From positions 1 through 32,197 of the forward strand of contig CACACV010000004.1 of NCBI GenBank assembly GCA_902531025.1: a stretch of 32,197 bases of DNA, read 5' to 3'. Position 1 is the first letter of the stretch. Every line of letters starts with the position of its first letter. Below the pieces are notes generated by a model that was given only the letters and a program-made list of their open reading frames with translations, did no database searches and was not told the origin of the DNA. Below are positions 9,123 through 15,692 of the stretch, one piece after another. This stretch comes from an uncultured Pelagibacteraceae bacterium. GTDB taxonomy: Bacteria; Pseudomonadota; Alphaproteobacteria; Pelagibacterales; Pelagibacteraceae. The position numbers were made by a program, and so were the translations under genes.

Positions 9123-9497
9123 ATGGACGCAAAAGAAATTGTAAAAAGAGGTTATGAATTATTTGGTAAGGGAGACATGGAAACTTTCTTTAACGAAGTT
9201 GTTCACGATGAAATAACTTGGGTTTATCCTGGTGACAAACATCCAATGTCAGGAACTCACAAAGGTAAAGAGGCAATGATGAAAACAATGTCTTTAATAC
9301 CTCAACAATGGAGTAATTTTTCTGTAACCCCTGAGTTTATGATTGCAGAAGGAGATAAAGTATTTGCTAAATGCAAAGCAACTGCTGATGGTATGGAAAC
9401 TATATTCGGTCATTACTTTGAGATAAAAGATGGAAAAATGTCTATGTTTATGGCTTTCGATGATACTCTAAGCATGTATAATGCTATAAAAAAATAA
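9123..9497 (+). CDS. SnoaL/NTF2-like small protein 1
   Basis: This soluble protein of 124 aa has the layout of the SnoaL-like (NTF2 fold) family. An N-terminal helix with YELFGKGDMETF is followed by a strand pair DEITWVYPGDKHPMSGTHKGKEAM, which is the usual active-cavity region, and a C-terminal sheet ending YFEIKDGKMS. Members range from isomerases and cyclases to non-enzymatic ligand binders, so no reaction is assigned. It is first in a run of seven small cytosolic proteins and has a good ribosome site (AAAAAGGA). Confidence 0.8.
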   Translation: MDAKEIVKRGYELFGKGDMETFFNEVVHDEITWVYPGDKHPMSGTHKGKEAMMKTMSLIPQQWSNFSVTPEFMIAEGDKVFAKCKATADGMETIFGHYFEIKDGKMSMFMAFDDTLSMYNAIKK

Positions 9498-9510
9498 TAA
9501 GGAGGAAATA

Positions 9511-9801
9511 ATGGATAAAGAAGTTTTAGTGATCGTAGATTTGAAAGACGGAAAGCTTGAAAAATTTATGGGATGGATGCAATCAGATGAGGGAATGAGT
9601 GTAAGAAAATCAGCAGCTCATCCAGAAAAAACTATTGGAGCAGTAAAGCCAGATAAAAGTGGTGTTATGTTTAAGGTATTTGTTCATAATATGGAAAAAA
9701 TGAAAGAGATGGTATCTGGAGCAAATCCAATTGGAAAACCAATTTATGATGAGTGTGTAAACAAGATGCATGTGTGGGAATTAACGAAAGTTGATATCTA
9801 A
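9511..9801 (+). CDS. Unassigned small protein, probable ferredoxin-like alpha/beta fold
   Basis: This is a 96-aa soluble protein with no signal peptide. The alternation of an initial strand (EVLVIVDL), a helix with MGWMQSDEGM, a central strand (GVMFKVFVHN), a helix and a final strand (MHVWELTKV) resembles a ferredoxin-like or dimeric alpha/beta barrel protein. I recognise no family signature. It is rich in methionine (nine in 96). A very strong ribosome site (AAGGAGG) precedes it, and the next gene begins 1 nt after its stop, so it is a real translated gene. Confidence 0.75.
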   Translation: MDKEVLVIVDLKDGKLEKFMGWMQSDEGMSVRKSAAHPEKTIGAVKPDKSGVMFKVFVHNMEKMKEMVSGANPIGKPIYDECVNKMHVWELTKVDI

Positions 9802-9802
9802 A

Positions 9803-10126
9803 ATGGCAAAATATTATGTAATCGGAAAAGTAAGCAAAGAACTTTTAAAAAGAATGCAAAAAGATCCTTCTGCGGATAGACACGCATCAACAAAAAAAGT
9901 TATTGAAGCCATTGGTGGAAAAATGATTAGTTACGAATGGGTTCGTGGACGTTTTGATGTGGTCTGTTGTGTAGAAGGAGATGCTGAAACAGTTGTTGGA
10001 ATGAAAGTTGCTTTTATAAATTCAGGACTGATGGATGATCTAATGATACATGAAGTTATTGATTACAATAAAGCATTCACAAAAGCCGCGGATGGTTCTA
10101 AAAGTGTGGTAATACCTGCTGAATAA
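9803..10126 (+). CDS. GYD-domain-like small protein
   Basis: This is a cytosolic protein of 107 aa. The central pattern EAIGGKMISYEWVRGRFDVVCCVEGDAE corresponds to the GYD-type core, in which a strand ends in a G-R/Y-D-V-V motif, within a dimeric alpha/beta barrel fold. The ATG at 9803 is chosen over an in-frame TTG at 9791 because the ATG begins 1 nt after the upstream stop and gives the expected N-terminal strand MAKYYVIGKV. No catalytic function is known for most members. It is translationally coupled to its neighbours. Confidence 0.75.
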   Translation: MAKYYVIGKVSKELLKRMQKDPSADRHASTKKVIEAIGGKMISYEWVRGRFDVVCCVEGDAETVVGMKVAFINSGLMDDLMIHEVIDYNKAFTKAADGSKSVVIPAE

Positions 10127-10129
10127 ATT

Positions 10130-10417
10130 ATGTCGGGTTATGCAATTGCTCAAATTGAAGTTAATAATCCTGAAAATTATAAAGAATATTTAGCAAAAGT
10201 TTCAGATATTGTTGCTAAATTTGGAGGAGAATTTTTAGTAAGAGGTGGTGAGTTTAGCCACGTTGAAGGTGAATGGAAAAACTCTAGAAACATTGTTATT
10301 AAATTTCCTTCTTATGAAAAAGCTTTAGAGTGGTATCACTCTGAAGAGTATAAACCTATTAGGCAAATAAGGTTAGATAACGCAGATACAAATCAAATAA
10401 TAATAAAAGGAGTATAA
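10130..10417 (+). CDS. DUF1330 family protein 1
   Basis: This is a 95-aa DUF1330 (dimeric alpha/beta barrel) protein. Characteristic segments are the N-terminal YAIAQIEVNNPENYKEY, the central KFGGEFLVRGG, and SYEKALEWYHSEEYKPIRQIR near the C-terminus. The next gene encodes a second DUF1330 protein with clearly alignable segments (FGGKFLVR, KEKALGWYNS), so the pair arose by tandem duplication. The reaction, if any, is unknown. The gene starts 3 nt after the preceding stop without a strong ribosome site, suggesting coupling. Confidence 0.88.
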   Translation: MSGYAIAQIEVNNPENYKEYLAKVSDIVAKFGGEFLVRGGEFSHVEGEWKNSRNIVIKFPSYEKALEWYHSEEYKPIRQIRLDNADTNQIIIKGV

Positions 10418-10419
10418 GA

Positions 10420-10728
10420 ATGGGAAAGGCATACGTCATAGCTCATCCAATAGTAAAAGATATGGATAAGTTTAAAGTTGAATATGCGTCAAAAGTAGAC
10501 GCAACAGTAGAAGCTTTTGGTGGTAAGTTTCTAGTTAGAACTCCTGACACTTTGGTTCACGAGGGCGTTAAAGGAACCTTAGCTGTTGTAATTGAGTTCG
10601 AAAGTAAAGAGAAAGCATTAGGTTGGTATAATTCTGATGCTCATCAAGGAATAGTAAAACATAGAAGAGCTTTAACAGATGAAAAAAGTACTTGGATGAT
10701 TTGTGAAGAGTCTTCAACGATGAAATAA
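10420..10728 (+). CDS. DUF1330 family protein 2
   Basis: This is a 102-aa paralogue of the preceding DUF1330 protein, sharing the KFxVEYxxKV, FGGKFLVR and KEKALGWYNSDAHQ segments. It differs by a longer C-terminal tail (TWMICEESSTMK). A strong AAAGGAG site lies before the ATG, so it can be translated independently of the upstream gene. Two DUF1330 copies side by side may form a heterodimer, since the fold normally dimerises. That is an inference. Confidence 0.88.
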   Translation: MGKAYVIAHPIVKDMDKFKVEYASKVDATVEAFGGKFLVRTPDTLVHEGVKGTLAVVIEFESKEKALGWYNSDAHQGIVKHRRALTDEKSTWMICEESSTMK

Positions 10729-10743
10729 AAAAAGGAGAAAAAC

Positions 10744-11064
10744 ATGTCTATATTAGAAAAATACAGCGCTGCAATAAAAGATAAAGATGAAGCGGCTATG
10801 AATGAACTGCTGCATGATGATTTTAAATTTACAATGCATAAATCTGGTAACACATTAAGCAAAGGCGATGTAATCAAATGGGCCATGAGTGGTGACATTA
10901 AACAAAGAGATACGAGAGTAGTTTATGAAAATGATGAAGTGGGTATTCACCACGCATTCGTGACATTTGATGATGGAAATGTTGAAGCTGTAATGGCAGT
11001 TTATAAATACAAAGATGGAAAAATCACAAGTTTAGAAACTGGCGCAACGCCAATGCCTAAATAA
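10744..11064 (+). CDS. SnoaL/NTF2-like small protein 2
   Basis: This is a soluble protein of 106 aa with NTF2-like order: helix SILEKYSAAIKDKDEAAMNELL, strand DDFKFTMHKSG, then a C-terminal four-strand sheet with HHAFVTFDDG and AVYKYKDGKITS. It has a strong ribosome site (AAAAGGAG). The substrate or ligand is unknown. It is one of three NTF2-like genes in the array and clearly differs from the first (9123) in its cavity residues. Confidence 0.78.
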   Translation: MSILEKYSAAIKDKDEAAMNELLHDDFKFTMHKSGNTLSKGDVIKWAMSGDIKQRDTRVVYENDEVGIHHAFVTFDDGNVEAVMAVYKYKDGKITSLETGATPMPK

Positions 11065-11073
11065 ATTTAATTT

Positions 11074-11412
11074 ATGTCAATAACAATTCAATCATTACTA
11101 ACAACATGGGGTAATGCTTTTAAGTCTGGTGATCCAACAGAAATTTCAAAAATACTTGATGAAAAATTTAAACACATAAATCTTCACCAGGCTGAAAAAG
11201 GTTTTGAAACATTACAAGAGAGTTTGGATTGGATTAAAACAAAACCAGGCATAGTCTCTGATATTGTATCCATTTATGAAGATGACAAAAGATTAATTGG
11301 AACTTTTAAATGGAAAGATTCTGATAAAAATCCAGATACAATTATGTTTCACGGCATAATTTCAAATAATAAGCTTTTAAGATTTGAAATAGTAAGAGCA
11401 CCTGATCTATAA
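11074..11412 (+). CDS. SnoaL/NTF2-like small protein 3
   Basis: This is a soluble 112-aa protein. The N-terminal helices TIQSLLTTWGNAFKSGDPTE and the DEKFKHINL strand, plus the final FKW...DTIMFHGIISNNKLLRFEIV strands, fit the NTF2-like fold. It is the last of seven small proteins. Its TAA shares one base with the ATG of the following cupredoxin gene (TAATG), which links the array to the periplasmic copper protein downstream. No function is assigned. Confidence 0.75.
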   Translation: MSITIQSLLTTWGNAFKSGDPTEISKILDEKFKHINLHQAEKGFETLQESLDWIKTKPGIVSDIVSIYEDDKRLIGTFKWKDSDKNPDTIMFHGIISNNKLLRFEIVRAPDL

Positions 11413-11924
11413 TGGATAAAATTTTAAGTTTTTTTTTAACATTTTTTGTTTTTATATACCCACTTAATTCAATTGCATCTTCAACAAAATCAATTGGAGA
11501 AAAAGGTGATCCAAAAAATATTGACAGAGTAATTAAAATAAAAATGTATGACAATTATTATGAACCGAATTCAATTACTGTTAAAAAAGGTGAAACAATT
11601 AAATTTGTAATTACTAACCTTGGAGAGATGGTTCATGAATATAATATTGGTACTAAAGAAATGCATATAAAACATCAGCCAGAGATGCAAAAATTAATTG
11701 ATCATGAAATCATTTCATTTGATAAAATTGATAAGAAAAAAATGAAAGAAATGTCTAAAAAAGATCATTCATTAGCTCACTCCCATTCGAACAGTGTTAT
11801 GCTGGAACCGCAAACTAAAGGTGAAATTATATGGAAATTTTCTAAAGATATAGAATTAGAAATGGCATGTAATATACCCGGACATTATGAGTCTGGAATG
11901 GTAGGCAAAATCATAACTAAATAA
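11412..11924 (+). CDS. Periplasmic cupredoxin with His/Met-rich insert
   Basis: This 170-aa exported protein has a signal peptide (hydrophobic to about residue 18, then SIASS). The cupredoxin fold begins near residue 40. Likely copper ligands are His75 (MVHEY), Cys153, His158 and Met163 (MACNIPGHYESGM). Between the first ligand and the Cys loop lies an insert (about residues 83-130) with several Met and His residues, including a HSLAHSHS stretch. This is reminiscent of plastocyanin-like proteins encoded near copper-handling genes, and extra copper sites are plausible. Its role may be copper storage or delivery rather than electron transfer. The start overlaps the upstream stop by one base. 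Confidence 0.9.
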   Translation: MDKILSFFLTFFVFIYPLNSIASSTKSIGEKGDPKNIDRVIKIKMYDNYYEPNSITVKKGETIKFVITNLGEMVHEYNIGTKEMHIKHQPEMQKLIDHEIISFDKIDKKKMKEMSKKDHSLAHSHSNSVMLEPQTKGEIIWKFSKDIELEMACNIPGHYESGMVGKIITK

Positions 11925-11925
11925 A

Positions 11926-12477
11926 GTGAAAAAGTTTTTATATTTTATAACTTTTATTTTTCTAACAAATTTTCCAGCAAAATCAGAAAATAAAAATATA
12001 GAACTAAATAATTTATTCTTAAAATTAAAAACAGAACAAAATATTATTATTGCTTCGAAAATAGAAAGTAAAATTTGGAAGCTTTGGACTACTCATCCAT
12101 CAGAGCCAACATTGACAGAACTTCTTGCTGAGGGATCTTATTATATGTCTCAAAATCAATTAGATAACGCACATAAAATATTTTCTAAAGCAATTGAATT
12201 AGATCCAAAGTGGGCCGAGGCTTGGAATAAAAGAGCAACTGTCTATTATCTAATGGGTAATTATGAGCTTTCACAAAATGATATCGATGTAGTGCTTAGT
12301 TTAGAAGAAAGGCATTTTGGTGCGTTGTCTGGACAAGGTCTTGTTCAATCAGCTTTGAAAAATTATCAATTAGCTATTGATAGTTATATAGAAGCCCATA
12401 AAATCTATCCTGCTATGGAGTCTCCTGTTATAATGATTGAAAAATTGAAAACATTAATACAAAACCAAAGTGTATAA
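11926..12477 (+). CDS. Exported TPR-repeat protein
   Basis: This 183-aa protein starts at a GTG codon 1 nt after the cupredoxin stop. It has a signal peptide (residues 1 to about 20, ending AKS) and two to three tetratricopeptide repeats between about residues 65 and 170. The clearest runs from SYYMSQNQLDNAHKIFSKAI to the ELDPKWAEAW turn. TPRs scaffold protein-protein contacts, so it may be a periplasmic assembly partner of the cupredoxin. The GTG is preferred because it gives the only sensible signal peptide. Confidence 0.85.
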   Translation: MKKFLYFITFIFLTNFPAKSENKNIELNNLFLKLKTEQNIIIASKIESKIWKLWTTHPSEPTLTELLAEGSYYMSQNQLDNAHKIFSKAIELDPKWAEAWNKRATVYYLMGNYELSQNDIDVVLSLEERHFGALSGQGLVQSALKNYQLAIDSYIEAHKIYPAMESPVIMIEKLKTLIQNQSV

Positions 12478-12482
12478 ATAAA

Positions 12483-12584
12483 ATGAAAAAATATATTAAA
12501 TATACAATTTATACTGTAATTTATATTCTTTTAGTTTTGCTTCTAGCAGCATATTTTTATAAAAATGATATTGGTTTAATATAA
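12483..12584 (+). CDS. 33-aa single-span membrane peptide
   Basis: ATG at 12483 to TAA at 12582-12584 encodes 33 residues: a basic, Tyr-rich head (MKKYIKY), one hydrophobic helix of about 19 residues rich in Ile, Leu and Val, and a short tail YFYKNDIGLI. It starts 5 nt after the TPR gene stop, in line with the tight spacing of the operon. There is no strong ribosome site. A Lys-Lys start and a clean single transmembrane span argue for a real small membrane protein, but AT-rich DNA can produce such frames by chance. Confidence 0.5.
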   Translation: MKKYIKYTIYTVIYILLVLLLAAYFYKNDIGLI

Positions 12585-12605
12585 TTTAGTAAGAAAGGAT
12601 AAAAT

Positions 12606-13202
12606 ATGAATGATATAAATTTTTATTTTTCTATAGGAAGTACATATACATATTTATCTGTTACAAGAATTTTAGATGTTGAAAAAAAACATAACGTTAA
12701 ATTCAATTGGATGCCTTTCAGTGTTAGAGCGATTATGAAAGAAATGAATAATATTCCCTTTCCTAAAGACAAAAAAAACAAAGTTGATTACATGTGGAGA
12801 GATATTGAAAGAAGAGCAGAAGGATATGGTTTTTTTGCCAAAACTCCTGTTCCCTACCCTTTAAGTGAATTTGATCTTGCTAATAAATTAGCAATTCTTG
12901 GTTTAAAAGAAGGATGGGGAATAGATTATGTAAGACTAACTTACAAAAGATGGTTTCAAGATGGCAAAGAACCAGCAACTGAACCCAACATCTCTGAAAT
13001 TTGTAATGAACTTAAATTAGACAAAGAACAAGTTATTTCTAAAGCTAATACTCAGGATATAGAAAAAGAGTATTTAGCAAATACTGACAGTGCTAGAAAA
13101 AATAAAGTATTTGGAAGCCCTTCGTTCATAGTTAATAGTGAAATCTTCTGGGGAGATGATAGAATGGAAGATGCTATAACTTGGGCGAAAAAAAATGGGT
13201 AA
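12606..13202 (+). CDS. DsbA-fold / 2-hydroxychromene-2-carboxylate isomerase-like protein
   Basis: This cytosolic thioredoxin-superfamily protein of 198 aa belongs to the kappa-GST/HCCA isomerase branch. The N-terminal FYFSIGSTYTYLS (residues 6-18) carries a Ser/Thr-rich site in place of the DsbA CxxC. The C-terminal KVFGSPSFIVNSEIFWGDDRM holds the conserved cis-Pro (GSPSF) and the WGDDR end. Such enzymes use glutathione to isomerise or conjugate aromatic-degradation intermediates. Its last 8 nt overlap the next gene. A good AGAAAGGA site lies upstream. Confidence 0.88.
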   Translation: MNDINFYFSIGSTYTYLSVTRILDVEKKHNVKFNWMPFSVRAIMKEMNNIPFPKDKKNKVDYMWRDIERRAEGYGFFAKTPVPYPLSEFDLANKLAILGLKEGWGIDYVRLTYKRWFQDGKEPATEPNISEICNELKLDKEQVISKANTQDIEKEYLANTDSARKNKVFGSPSFIVNSEIFWGDDRMEDAITWAKKNG

Positions 13203-13530
13203 TTTAACAGCTTATATCATTCTAATTGTTGCAGTTATTTTGGGAACAGCTTCAAATGGTTTTGCTAAGGGAGCACAAGGTTTTACTATATTAATACCGA
13301 GTATTTTAACTGCGGTAACGATAGTTGGGTGTATGTACACTTTATCTCTAGTAATGAAATCCATTCCTGTAGGAATAACTTATGCTTCTTTTGCAGGACT
13401 TTGCATTATTGCAACTACAATGGTTGGAATGTACAAGTTTAATCAAATGCCTGATTTTTATACTCTAATAGGCCTTATATTAATTATTGCTGGTGTCTTA
13501 ATTGTAAATTTATTGGGAAAAACTGGTTAA
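13195..13530 (+). CDS. SMR-family membrane protein 1, lacking all glutamates
   Basis: This is a small multidrug resistance-fold protein of 111 aa with four membrane helices. Matches to the family are FAKGAQGFT after helix 1, SIPVGITYASFAG in helix 3 and IAGVLIVNLLG in helix 4. The membrane-embedded glutamate of EmrE (Glu14), the proton and substrate site, aligns with Gly17, and there is no glutamate anywhere in the protein. It cannot act by the EmrE mechanism. Glu14-less SMR proteins such as ArnE/ArnF handle lipid-like substrates, a possible analogy. It pairs with the next gene and overlaps the upstream gene by 8 nt. Confidence 0.9.
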   Translation: MGNLTAYIILIVAVILGTASNGFAKGAQGFTILIPSILTAVTIVGCMYTLSLVMKSIPVGITYASFAGLCIIATTMVGMYKFNQMPDFYTLIGLILIIAGVLIVNLLGKTG

Positions 13531-13531
13531 T

Positions 13532-13867
13532 ATGAAACCATTTACTGGATATATTTTTTTGGCATTAGCTATCACTTGTGGAATAGCTGCTAATAGTTTT
13601 GCTAAAATATCTGATGGTTTTTCAAAATTAACTCCTTCTGTTGCTTGCATACTATTAATGTGTATAACAATGTTTTCACTTGCAAAAGGTATGTCGGCAA
13701 TTCCTGTTGGTTTTGCTTATGCCACCTACAGCGCAATTACAGTTGCATCGATACTTATATTTGGAATCGTAAAATATAATCAAATGCCAAATGTATATGG
13801 TTTAATTGGAATTACTTTAATTATAGCTGGAGTGATAATTGTAAATTTACTAGGAAGAGTTGATTAA
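13532..13867 (+). CDS. SMR-family membrane protein 2, lacking all glutamates
   Basis: This is the second SMR subunit, also exactly 111 aa, starting 1 nt after the first. It has the same markers (NSFAKISDGF, AIPVGFAYATYSA, IAGVIIVNLLG) and also has Gly at the EmrE Glu14 position and no glutamate in the whole sequence. Equal length and adjacency point to a tandem duplication and an obligate heterodimer. Helix 3 contains a Tyr/Thr-rich face that might take over substrate contact. Transport activity is inferred from fold only. Confidence 0.9.
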   Translation: MKPFTGYIFLALAITCGIAANSFAKISDGFSKLTPSVACILLMCITMFSLAKGMSAIPVGFAYATYSAITVASILIFGIVKYNQMPNVYGLIGITLIIAGVIIVNLLGRVD

Positions 13868-13887
13868 AATTAAATTAAGGAGAAAAA

Positions 13888-14802
13888 ATGTCTGAACTTA
13901 TTGCGTTCATTGGTATTGGAAACATGGGAAGTCCAATGGCTGAAAATTTAGTTAAAGCTGGAAAAAATGTTAAAGTTTTTGATGCTTCAGCAAGTATGGT
14001 TGAAAAAGCAAAAGAAAAAAAATTGGAAGTTGCAAAAAATTTAGATGAATTAATTACAAATGAAGCAACAACAGTAATAACAATGCTTCCAGAAGGAAAA
14101 AATTCAGAAGAGGTTTATTTGGGAGATAAAGGTATTATTAACAAAGTATCTAAAAATTGTCTTCTGATTGATTGTTCTACAATTGATATTCAAACTTCAA
14201 TCGAAATAGGAAAAAAAGCTTTAGAAAAAGGAATTAAAATGATTGATGCTCCTGTAAGCGGAGGTGTTATGGGTGCACAAAAAGCAACACTAAATATTAT
14301 GGTTGGGGGAACCAAAGAATCTTTTGATCTTGCTCTTCCTCTTTTAAAAATAATGGGAAAAAATATATTTCATGCAGGTGATCTTGGAAGTGGTAACGGT
14401 GCAAAAATTTGCAACAATATGTCTCTTGGTATTACAATGATTGCAGCATCTGAATCTTTAATGTTAGCTAAAAGATTAAACATAGATATAAAAAAAGTTC
14501 ATGAAATTATGAAAAATGCATCTGGTAATAGTTGGCCTATATCTGTCTACCCACCTTTGCCTGGATTAATTGAAGGAACGCCTTCAAATAATAATTATAG
14601 ACCAGGGTTTTCTGCAGGCATGATGAATAAAGATTTAAAATTAGCTAACGAATGCGCCAAGCAAGTTAATGCCTCTACTCCACTTGGTACTATGGCATTG
14701 AATATTTATAATAAATTTTGTGAAGAAGGTAATGATAATAAAGATTTCTCAGCTATTTCAAAAGCAATTGGTCAAGAAGCTTGGAACTACCCAATAGATT
14801 AA
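13888..14802 (+). CDS. 3-hydroxyisobutyrate dehydrogenase-like beta-hydroxyacid dehydrogenase
   Basis: This NAD(P)-dependent oxidoreductase of 304 aa has a dinucleotide-binding GIGNMG (residues 9-14), the substrate-binding DAPVSGGVMGA (120-130), catalytic Lys173 in NGAKICNNM and the C-terminal GMMNKDLKLA signature. The closest role would be 3-hydroxyisobutyrate to methylmalonate semialdehyde (MmsB, valine catabolism); tartronate-semialdehyde reductase and relatives share these motifs. It is preceded by a strong AAGGAG site. It is the last gene of the long rightward operon and stops 4 nt before the convergent dioxygenase gene, with no visible terminator. Confidence 0.92.
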   Translation: MSELIAFIGIGNMGSPMAENLVKAGKNVKVFDASASMVEKAKEKKLEVAKNLDELITNEATTVITMLPEGKNSEEVYLGDKGIINKVSKNCLLIDCSTIDIQTSIEIGKKALEKGIKMIDAPVSGGVMGAQKATLNIMVGGTKESFDLALPLLKIMGKNIFHAGDLGSGNGAKICNNMSLGITMIAASESLMLAKRLNIDIKKVHEIMKNASGNSWPISVYPPLPGLIEGTPSNNNYRPGFSAGMMNKDLKLANECAKQVNASTPLGTMALNIYNKFCEEGNDNKDFSAISKAIGQEAWNYPID

Positions 14803-14806
14803 TTTT

Positions 14807-15577
14807 TTATAACAAACTATTTATGGACGATGATTTTATTGGTTTGAAGTCTTGTCCATGTTTATAATCAGGTCTAGAAAATTTAGTTTGAGCATTATCA
14901 CAAGGGTTTAGGATTACAGAAAAAATTGATCTATCCATAGGAGACATGTTTTGTGCTGAACCATGTACCAAGTTATCTACAAAAATTAATGAAGTTCCAG
15001 CTTTACCATGAGCAGAAACAATTCCATTTTCTTTTACAAGAGATGAAACTGTCTCTTGGTCAACAGTCCAGAGTGGATAACTTGTAGTTTTAGTATCAAG
15101 TTTAGATTTAACAGTGCCATATTTATGAGATTTAGGAATAAAAAACAGAGGTCCATTAAATTCATTAACGTCATCAAGAAAAACATGTAAATTTAATGCT
15201 AAAGGTTTTGCTGACCCATCTTCTCCAGAATGAGTTGCAAAATCGTAATGCCATTGCCAAACTTCTCCAGTAAATGCAGCTTTAACATTTATTTTTGTCT
15301 GTTGGATATAAAGATTATCACCACGTATCTGTCTTGCAGGTTCAAAAAATTTTGGGTGTCGAGTTAAATTGTCAAAAATTTTACTACGAAGGTGTAGTCC
15401 CATTGCTGTTCTTACTTCACCAGATGATTTTTCAATAATGTCAGCCTCAGTTTTATCATTAAATATTTTTTTCATCTCTTTTCGAATATTTTTTACTTCA
15501 ATATCAGAGAACCAATATGGTAAAACTATATATCCATTTTCGTTGACTTCATTAATCTGATTTTTGGTAAGTTTCAT
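14807..15577 (-). CDS. PhyH-family Fe(II)/2-oxoglutarate dioxygenase, ectoine hydroxylase-like
   Basis: This 256-aa non-heme iron dioxygenase has a facial triad of His110 and Asp112 (WQWHYDFATH) and His205 (LVHGSAQN), and the 2-oxoglutarate Arg216 in MDRSIF. The segments AFTGEVWQWHYDF, GEDG, NGPLFFIPKSH and GKAGTSLIFVDNLVHGS follow the order of ectoine 5-hydroxylase (EctD), but the EctD signature WHSDFETWH is altered to WHYDFATHS. No ectoine synthesis genes are visible, so the substrate is probably a different small amino acid or cyclic compound. It is divergent from the amidinotransferase gene. Confidence 0.88.
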   Translation of the reverse strand: MKLTKNQINEVNENGYIVLPYWFSDIEVKNIRKEMKKIFNDKTEADIIEKSSGEVRTAMGLHLRSKIFDNLTRHPKFFEPARQIRGDNLYIQQTKINVKAAFTGEVWQWHYDFATHSGEDGSAKPLALNLHVFLDDVNEFNGPLFFIPKSHKYGTVKSKLDTKTTSYPLWTVDQETVSSLVKENGIVSAHGKAGTSLIFVDNLVHGSAQNMSPMDRSIFSVILNPCDNAQTKFSRPDYKHGQDFKPIKSSSINSLL

Positions 15578-15692
15578 TTTTACTTAAATTTAAACTAGTT
15601 AAATAAATACTTTCAAATAATATAGATGCCACAAATATTAAAATAATATTATATTGAAAATTTTAATTATTTAAATTAGTTATTTTGACAGA

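Noticed and set aside
13195-13867. SMR pair as an EmrE/QacE drug exporter or a Gdx guanidinium exporter
   Set aside because: Both require the membrane glutamate, which is absent from both subunits, despite the nearby amidinotransferase making Gdx tempting.
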